Source: Bacteroidota bacterium
GTDB lineage: Bacteria > Bacteroidota > Bacteroidia > Chitinophagales > Chitinophagaceae
Direction of reading: 5' to 3'
DNA: 64,000 nt
Assembly (NCBI GenBank): GCA_016868815.1
Contig: VGFQ01000004.1
Span: forward strand, 124,001-188,000
Shown: positions 58,951 through 64,000 of the stretch, piece by piece
How positions within the stretch are numbered: the stretch's first letter is position 1
Layout: the number at the start of each line of letters is the position of its first letter
Notes under the pieces: generated by a model
The model's input: only the letters and a program-made list of their open reading frames with translations
What the model was told of the DNA's origin: nothing
Database searches by the model: none
Program-made: the position numbers and the translations under genes

Positions 58951-60744
58951 ATGACAATAGCGATCAAGACGGCCACAACCCTGCGGGGTGCCGAGTGGAT
59001 GATCAAAGAAAGCCAGCCAAAGGATACCTTCATCCCAGAAGATTTCACCGAAGAGCAGCGCATGGTGTTGCAGCTCTGCCACGACTTCCTCCAAGCAGAA
59101 GTGCACCCCATCATCGAGCGCATAGATGCCCTCGAGCCCGGGCTCATGTCTTCGCTGATGGATAAAGCCGGACAGCAGGGACTGCTGGGTGTCTCGATCC
59201 CAGAGGAGTACCAGGGGCTGGGGAAGGATTTCATCACCTCGACCATCGTCAACGAAGGACTGGGTGGTGGACATTCCTTCTCGGTGGCCGTAGCCGCCCA
59301 TACCGGCATCGGCACCTTGCCTATCCTCTATTTCGGCACGGCGGAGCAGAAGGCGAAATATATTCCGAAGCTGGCCACCGGTGAATGGAAGGGGGCTTAT
59401 GGCCTCACGGAGCCCAACAGCGGCAGTGACGCACTGAGTGCCAAGACCTCAGCCCGCCTAAGCGAAGATGGCCAGTATTATCTGCTCAACGGGCAGAAAT
59501 GCTGGATCACCAATGGAGGCTTTGCCGATGTATACACCGTCTTTGCTAAGATCGACGGTATGCAGTTCACTGCATTCATTGTCGAACGCGGCATGGAAGG
59601 CTTCTCGCAGGGGCCGGAAGAAGACAAGATGGGCATCAAAGGGTCTTCCACGGTACAGCTCTATTTCCAGGATTGCAAAGTGCCTGTCTCAAATGTGTTA
59701 GGTGAAGTCGGCAAAGGGCATGTCATCGCATTTAACATCCTCAATATCGGTCGGCTCAAGCTCTGTGCCGCCACCCTCGGAGGTGGCAAGGCCACCTTAG
59801 ACATTACCCTGCAATATGCCAACACGCGCGAACAATTCAAGCAGCGCATTGCCCAGTTCGGGGCGATACAACACAAGCTGGGGGAGATGGCGATCCGCAC
59901 CTGGGTCAGCGAGTCAGCCCTCTACCGGACGGCCAAATGGGTCGAAGATAGAGAGCAGGAGCTCCTCGCCGCAGGCAAGCCTTTCCATGAAGCACTGTTG
60001 GGGGCGGCAGAAGAGTATGCTGTCGAGTGTGCCATCCTGAAAGTATATGGCAGTGAGCTGCTGGACTACCTAGTGGATGAAGGGGTACAAATACATGGCG
60101 GCAACGGCTTCAGCGCTGAATATCCGATTTCACGGGCTTACCGTGACAGCCGCATCAACCGCATCTATGAGGGGACCAATGAGATCAACCGGCTCCTTAC
60201 GGTCGACATGATCCTGAAGCGGGCGATGAAAGGCCGGCTTGACTTGATGGGGCCTGCGATGGCCGTGCAGAAAGAGTTGATGTCGATCCCCGACTTCGGG
60301 GCCCAAGAGGAAGGCACGTTTGCTGCAGATCGGAAGCTGATCCTACATCTGAAGAAGGCCCTTCTCATGGTAGCAGGTGGGGCTGTGCAGAAACTCATGA
60401 TGAAACTGGAGCAGGAGCAGGAGATCCTCCTGTGCCTAGCCGACATGGGCATCGAGATCTTCCATGCAGAAAGCGCCCTGCTGAGGGCTATGCGGCTCTG
60501 CGAAGAGAGAGGGGAGGCGGCCACTGCCCTCCAGATTGACATGGTCCGCTGCTATCTGTATGATGCGGCCGACAGGATCCACAAGTCTGGAAAAGATGCA
60601 ATTAATGCCTTCGCTTCTGGCGATGAGCAGCGGATGATGCTGCTTGGGCTCAAGCGCTTCACCAAGGCGGAGCCTTTCAATACCAAGGATGCAAGGAGGA
60701 GGATTACAGCAAAGGTGACGGCCGATGGTTATGATGCCTTGTAA
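58951..60744 (+). CDS. Acyl-CoA dehydrogenase
   Basis: A 597-aa FAD enzyme of the long VLCAD/ACAD9-like type, oxidizing acyl-CoA to enoyl-CoA. FAD/substrate segments are GAYGLTEPNSGSDALS and CWITNGGFAD, and the C-terminal flavin motif is YEGTNEINRLL. The extra 180-residue C-terminal domain is typical of the long form. Acts in fatty acid degradation in the cytoplasm, perhaps peripheral to the membrane. Likely controlled by the MarR protein upstream. Confidence 0.93.
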   Translation: MTIAIKTATTLRGAEWMIKESQPKDTFIPEDFTEEQRMVLQLCHDFLQAEVHPIIERIDALEPGLMSSLMDKAGQQGLLGVSIPEEYQGLGKDFITSTIVNEGLGGGHSFSVAVAAHTGIGTLPILYFGTAEQKAKYIPKLATGEWKGAYGLTEPNSGSDALSAKTSARLSEDGQYYLLNGQKCWITNGGFADVYTVFAKIDGMQFTAFIVERGMEGFSQGPEEDKMGIKGSSTVQLYFQDCKVPVSNVLGEVGKGHVIAFNILNIGRLKLCAATLGGGKATLDITLQYANTREQFKQRIAQFGAIQHKLGEMAIRTWVSESALYRTAKWVEDREQELLAAGKPFHEALLGAAEEYAVECAILKVYGSELLDYLVDEGVQIHGGNGFSAEYPISRAYRDSRINRIYEGTNEINRLLTVDMILKRAMKGRLDLMGPAMAVQKELMSIPDFGAQEEGTFAADRKLILHLKKALLMVAGGAVQKLMMKLEQEQEILLCLADMGIEIFHAESALLRAMRLCEERGEAATALQIDMVRCYLYDAADRIHKSGKDAINAFASGDEQRMMLLGLKRFTKAEPFNTKDARRRITAKVTADGYDAL

Positions 60745-61167
60745 CAGTTCAACTGTCAGATAAGTGCTGGAGGATCCTGACTGCGTACATCGAATACGGA
60801 GAAAGATCAGCATTACAGGATCAAATATTTTTCCTAGAAGAAGGCTCCTTCGTAGGCTTTGTAGGTTGGCTTGTGACAGGTTTTGTGGCATCCATCTGCA
60901 ATGCCTGGCAGGTGCCATCATCGACCTGCTGATTGTCGGGGTCGTAGCCTTTGTCTAAAGTAAGGCCGATAGCCATGCTGATGGCCCATAGTGTGATCAG
61001 GATTTCAAAATACAAGAAGTTCCACCGGGCGGTGGCACATACACTGACGGAAGGCATCCGCGACTGGCTCAAAAGCCTTTGATAGCCATATGCTGCGGAG
61101 ATCGATACATCCGCAGAAAAGTCTGGTAGCCGTTCTGTACCTTCATCCACCCTTATTTGTAACAACC
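60745..61167. other. Long gap after the acyl-CoA dehydrogenase
   Basis: A 423-bp stretch between two plus-strand genes. On the plus strand nothing is coding. The minus strand holds one doubtful small membrane-protein frame at 60821-61057. No promoter, tRNA or terminator with a clear stem was seen. Confidence 0.4.
60821..61057 (-). CDS. Doubtful 78-aa single-helix protein
   Basis: ATG at 61057 gives MPSVSVCATARWN, one helix (FLYFEILITLWAISMAIGL) and a polar tail rich in Gln, Thr and Lys. The frame extends upstream to 61165 with weaker character. No family is recognised. The clean helix and the lack of a better explanation for this gap are the only support. Confidence 0.3.
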   Translation of the reverse strand: MPSVSVCATARWNFLYFEILITLWAISMAIGLTLDKGYDPDNQQVDDGTCQALQMDATKPVTSQPTKPTKEPSSRKNI

Positions 61168-61470
61168 ATGTTCATCCATCACGTATTTTTTTGGCTGAAG
61201 CATCCGGCCCGCGCGGAAGATCTGCTCCAACTGCAGGAAGGCCTGCAGCGCCTGTCAAGCATTTCGTCTATACGGACCCAACACATCGGCCGACCAGCCT
61301 CTACTCATCGGGATGTGATCGATGCCAGCTACTCGTTGTCCTGGCTGACTACCTTTGACACGGCCGCGGATGAGGCCTCGTACCAGCAAGATCCCTTACA
61401 TCTTGAATTTGTCGCCACCTGTGCCTATCTCTGGGAAAAAGTGGTTGTCTATGATTCCGTTGATGCCTGA
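61168..61470 (+). CDS. Dabb family protein (stress-responsive alpha/beta barrel)
   Basis: A 100-aa dimeric alpha/beta-barrel domain: [13 protein letters not shown] is the hallmark first strand, with the family His residues, followed by a helix and [27 protein letters not shown], which is the conserved second half (Y-x-x-x-P-x-H). Function is unsettled in most bacteria; related plant proteins act as cyclases or stress proteins. ATG at 61168 is used; the frame extends upstream without similarity. Confidence 0.88.
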   Translation: MFIHHVFFWLKHPARAEDLLQLQEGLQRLSSISSIRTQHIGRPASTHRDVIDASYSLSWLTTFDTAADEASYQQDPLHLEFVATCAYLWEKVVVYDSVDA

Positions 61471-61493
61471 TTGCCTCCAAAAACGCTCGACAG

Positions 61494-62741
61494 ATGGCGA
61501 TCTCTGAAAGTCGCAGCCGGGCTGCGATGGGCTTCATTCTGGTGACTGTTCTGGTGGATGTTATCGGACTGGGCATCATCATTCCCGTCTTGCCGGGATT
61601 GATCAAGGAGCTGGTCCGGGCGGATATCTCTACGGCCTCTTCCTATGGCGGCTGGCTGATGTTCTCTTATGCAGTGATGCAGTTTCTGTGTGCGCCCGTC
61701 TTAGGAAACCTGAGTGACCAGTATGGTCGGCGGCCGATATTACTTTTTTCACTCTTTGGCTTCGGGCTTGACTACATCCTACTCGCCTTCGCACCATCTA
61801 TTGGATGGATTTTTTTGGGACGCATCCTGGCCGGCATCACGGGGGCCAGTTTCACTACGGCTTCGGCTTATGTGGCAGACGTGAGCCTGCCCGACAAGCG
61901 GGCCCAGCACTTCGGGCTTATCGGGGCGATGTTTGGATTGGGCTTTATTATCGGTCCGGTGGCCGGCGGCATGCTGGGCCAGTTTGGTACGCGCGTTCCC
62001 TTCATGGCTTCTGCATTGCTGACGCTCTTGAACTGGATGTATGGGTATTTCGTCCTGCCAGAGTCGCTACCTCCCCAGCGGCGAAGGTTGTTTTCCTGGT
62101 CGAGGGCGAACCCTTTTGGCGCACTTCGACATCTGCGTCGCTATCCGGCGGTGTGGGGCCTTATTTTATCGCTGACGTTTGTCTATATCGGAGCCCATGC
62201 AGTGCAGACGACCTGGAGCTATTACAACATTGGAAAATTCGGTTGGGATGAGCGTATGGTGGGCTATTCGCTGGCCTTTGTCGGGTTGATGATCGCTGCA
62301 GTCCAGGGCGGACTTATACGGCTGGTGATCCCCCGTCTGGGGCAGAAGCGGAGTATGTTCCTGGGGCTCTTGCTATTCACGACGGGTATGGTCCTCTATG
62401 CATTTGCCACGCAAGGGTGGATGATGTTTCTCTTCTCTTTTGTGTATTGCCTGGGCGGCATCGCTGGCCCTTCCATCCAGGGCATCATCTCATCGCAGGT
62501 ACCAGCCGACGAGCAGGGGGAACTACAGGGCTCGCTGACCAGCCTCATGAGTGCGACTACCATCGTGGGCCCGCTGCTGATGACATCCCTCTATGCCTAT
62601 TTCACCCGCCCTTCTGCCCCAATTTTTTTTCCAGGGGCGCCTTTTCTCATGGGGGCCATCTTCTTTCTCACCGGATCGCTGCTGGCCTTGCGCAGCCTCC
62701 GGAAGGTTTGCCTGCCTGGAGGACATCCACAAACAATGTAA
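61494..62741 (+). CDS. MFS transporter, TetA-like
   Basis: A 415-aa twelve-helix exporter. It has the MFS motif A between helices 2 and 3 ([14 protein letters not shown]) and the antiporter-like motif C region in helix 5 ([15 protein letters not shown]). The closest recognisable group is the TCR/Tet (MFS_1) family. Substrate specificity cannot be read; resistance should not be inferred. Lies 23 bp after the Dabb gene. Confidence 0.9.
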   Translation: MAISESRSRAAMGFILVTVLVDVIGLGIIIPVLPGLIKELVRADISTASSYGGWLMFSYAVMQFLCAPVLGNLSDQYGRRPILLFSLFGFGLDYILLAFAPSIGWIFLGRILAGITGASFTTASAYVADVSLPDKRAQHFGLIGAMFGLGFIIGPVAGGMLGQFGTRVPFMASALLTLLNWMYGYFVLPESLPPQRRRLFSWSRANPFGALRHLRRYPAVWGLILSLTFVYIGAHAVQTTWSYYNIGKFGWDERMVGYSLAFVGLMIAAVQGGLIRLVIPRLGQKRSMFLGLLLFTTGMVLYAFATQGWMMFLFSFVYCLGGIAGPSIQGIISSQVPADEQGELQGSLTSLMSATTIVGPLLMTSLYAYFTRPSAPIFFPGAPFLMGAIFFLTGSLLALRSLRKVCLPGGHPQTM

Positions 62742-62784
62742 CAAGGTATTAACGCCAAACGCTGGGAATTACCATTTATTCTCT

Positions 62785-62792
62785 TATCTTTG
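62785..62792 (+). promoter_or_regulatory. -7 element of the RRM protein gene
   Basis: TATCTTTG is an exact TANNTTTG match. No good TTG lies 17-23 nt upstream. Transcription would start near 62799 and leave a leader of about 124 nt before the ATG at 62923, long enough for leader regulation. Confidence 0.5.
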
Positions 62793-62922
62793 TCCCGATC
62801 ATTTGAGCTAAGTACGTGCATTACATGTGTCAGAATTTAACTGCTAAGATTAGCCTGCTAAAATTCAGTCCTCAGTAATCTGTGTTTGGACTCAAGCATT
62901 TATCATCCATCAATTGTTTTTC

Positions 62923-63255
62923 ATGAACATTTATGTGTCCAACCTCAGCTACAATGTGCAGGATGAGGACCTGAGAGGCTTCTTCGAAGAGTACGGTGAA
63001 GTCTCCTCCGCCAAAGTCATCATGGACAAATTCACGAACAAGAGCCGTGGATTCGGCTTCGTGGAGATGTCCGACAATGAGTCAGCCCAGAAAGCCATCC
63101 GTGAGCTCGACGGTGCAACCGTCGAAGGGCGTGCCATCAAAGTAAGTGAAGCCAGGCCCCGCGAAGAGCGCAGTGGTGGCGGCGGCAACTTCGGCGGCGG
63201 TGGCGGCGGCAATCGTCGCCCTTACGGCGGCGGCGGCGGTGGCAACCGTTGGTAG
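62923..63255 (+). CDS. RRM-domain RNA-binding protein with Gly-rich tail
   Basis: A 110-aa protein. Residues 1-80 form one RNA recognition motif: RNP2 is IYVSNL and RNP1 is RGFGFVEM, both complete. The tail is Gly-rich with Arg/Asn (GGGGNFGGGGGGNRRPYGG), like cyanobacterial Rbp and Bacteroidota RRM proteins. It probably binds single-stranded RNA, for example as an RNA chaperone in the cold, which is inference. ATG at 62923 is preferred over 62914. A strong terminator follows. Confidence 0.93.
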   Translation: MNIYVSNLSYNVQDEDLRGFFEEYGEVSSAKVIMDKFTNKSRGFGFVEMSDNESAQKAIRELDGATVEGRAIKVSEARPREERSGGGGNFGGGGGGNRRPYGGGGGGNRW

Positions 63256-63300
63256 TCTGTAGATCAGCACCGAACGTTAAAGCAACCATGCCATTGACAA

Positions 63301-63332
63301 GGGATGAGGGAAGCCTCATCCCTTTTTATTTT
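63301..63332 (+). terminator. Terminator of the RRM protein gene
   Basis: GGGATGAGG (63301-63309) pairs with CCTCATCCC (63314-63322) around loop GAAG, followed by TTTTTATTTT. It is a classic factor-independent terminator 45 bp past the stop. Confidence 0.88.
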
Positions 63333-63386
63333 ATGAGCCCGCCCTCGCGAGGATCGTATTCGATTTCTCAGATGGCTTGGATTGTT

Positions 63387-63394
63387 TACATTTG
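63387..63394 (+). promoter_or_regulatory. -7 element of the korB gene
   Basis: TACATTTG, an exact TANNTTTG match, 20 bp before the korB ATG. The expected upstream TTG is not clear. Confidence 0.5.
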
Positions 63395-63414
63395 GGTACT
63401 GAATTGATTTGTGT

Positions 63415-64000
63415 ATGTCCGAACAAGCTCTTGCCCCCACCCCTTTGACTGCTAAAGATTTCCAGACCGACCAGGAAGTGCGCTGGTGCCCTGGTTGTGG
63501 GGATTACTCTATCCTTGCACAGGTCCAGAAGGTGATGCCCACGCTAGGCATTCCCCGTGAGAACATCGTCATTGTTTCCGGGATCGGCTGTTCGAGCCGT
63601 TTTCCTTACTACATGGAGACGTATGGGATGCACTCCATCCATGGGCGTGCCACCGCCATCGCTAGCGGCCTCAAGGCCAGTAGGCCAGAGCTCAGCGTGT
63701 GGATTGTCACAGGCGACGGGGATGGGCTCAGCATTGGTGGCAACCATACAATCCATCTGTTGCGCCGGAATTTCGACGTCAACATCATGCTCTTCAACAA
63801 CCAAATCTATGGTTTGACGAAGGGGCAGTATTCCCCGACCTCGGAGACCAATAAAGTCACCAAGTCCACACCCTTCGGAAGCATCGACCATCCCTTCAAC
63901 CCTCTGGCACTGGCCATGGGGGCCGATGCGACGTTCATTGCCCGGAGCATGGACAGGGATCCCAAGCACCTGCAGGAGATGCTTCTCCGCAGCTATCGTC
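63415..64000 (+). CDS. korB: 2-oxoglutarate ferredoxin oxidoreductase subunit beta, N-terminal part, cut by window edge
   Basis: ATG at 63415 opens a frame that runs to the window edge (195 codons). It has the early Cys pair for the 4Fe-4S cluster ([12 protein letters not shown]), a further Cys in GIGCSSR, the [10 protein letters not shown] segment and the thiamine-diphosphate-binding motif [12 protein letters not shown], then [11 protein letters not shown]. This is the beta subunit of 2-oxoacid:ferredoxin oxidoreductases of the 2-oxoglutarate type. In Bacteroidota the alpha subunit gene is often next to it; here nothing alpha-like lies upstream in the window. Confidence 0.88.
   Translation, partial: MSEQALAPTPLTAKDFQTDQEVRWCPGCGDYSILAQVQKVMPTLGIPRENIVIVSGIGCSSRFPYYMETYGMHSIHGRATAIASGLKASRPELSVWIVTGDGDGLSIGGNHTIHLLRRNFDVNIMLFNNQIYGLTKGQYSPTSETNKVTKSTPFGSIDHPFNPLALAMGADATFIARSMDRDPKHLQEMLLRSYR

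Noticed and set aside
1-64000. CRISPR arrays, transposases, insertion sequences, phage genes, rRNA
   Set aside because: No spaced direct repeats, transposase motifs, integrase or rRNA-like sequence were seen while reading the window.

Overview
The window is chromosomal DNA of a Bacteroidota member, most like the Chitinophagia (Chitinophagaceae-type). The lineage call rests on several things seen here: an alternative complex III operon (ActABCDEF), a SusC/SusD pair, a GLPGLI protein paired with an outer-membrane barrel, small Bacteroidota-only families (DUF5522-like, DUF6787-like), promoter elements of the TTG-N17-23-TANNTTTG type, and the lack of Shine-Dalgarno sequences. Genus and species cannot be fixed from sequence reading alone.

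Layout. 1-4.7 kb: a YbbA/YbbP-type ABC exporter divergent from a TesA-like SGNH esterase, an M19 dipeptidase, a secreted protein of unknown role, purN and a small membrane protein. 4.9-20.6 kb: one long respiratory block with alternative complex III (actA-F), a cytochrome c oxidase (subunits II, I, two III-type, IV), the heme O synthase gene ctaB, a terminator, then a SCO copper chaperone and a DUF420 membrane protein. These form a menaquinol to cytochrome c to O2 chain with its assembly factors. 20.6-22 kb: an alkyltransferase-like protein lacking the acceptor Cys, a DUF5522-like protein and trmB. 22.3-26.2 kb: a small secreted protein and a GLPGLI/outer-membrane barrel pair. 26-30.3 kb: an SGLT-type Na+/sugar symporter, a TlpA thioredoxin and the decayed remains of a LytS/LytT two-component system.

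30.5-50.1 kb is a polysaccharide/sugar utilization region. It holds SusC, SusD, two TlpA-like redox proteins, a beta-barrel-like secreted protein, a sugar isomerase/epimerase, a heparinase II/III-like lyase, a GH88-type unsaturated glucuronyl hydrolase, a ceramidase-like hydrolase, a FucP-like sugar importer, a Gfo/Idh/MocA oxidoreductase and a 677-aa secreted protein with glycosidase-like features. Lyase plus GH88 points to a uronic-acid-containing glycan.

50.2-50.5 kb carries the most unusual element. It is a minus-strand RNA whose ends fold as a tRNA (7-bp acceptor stem, D arm, anticodon-like arm, short variable hairpin, canonical T arm), with a 112-nt insert before the T arm that folds into its own 87-nt four-way junction. 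It has a promoter and an 18-bp terminator hairpin.

50.6-55 kb: an Lrp/AsnC regulator followed by a flippase, a Wzz-like protein and an O-antigen-ligase-like protein. 55-58.4 kb: an oligopeptide-type ABC permease, a GT2 glycosyltransferase and an alpha/beta hydrolase. 58.5-62.7 kb: a MarR regulator with acyl-CoA dehydrogenase, a Dabb protein and an MFS exporter. 62.9-64 kb: an RRM RNA-binding protein and the start of korB. No rRNA gene, transposase, insertion sequence or CRISPR array was seen.
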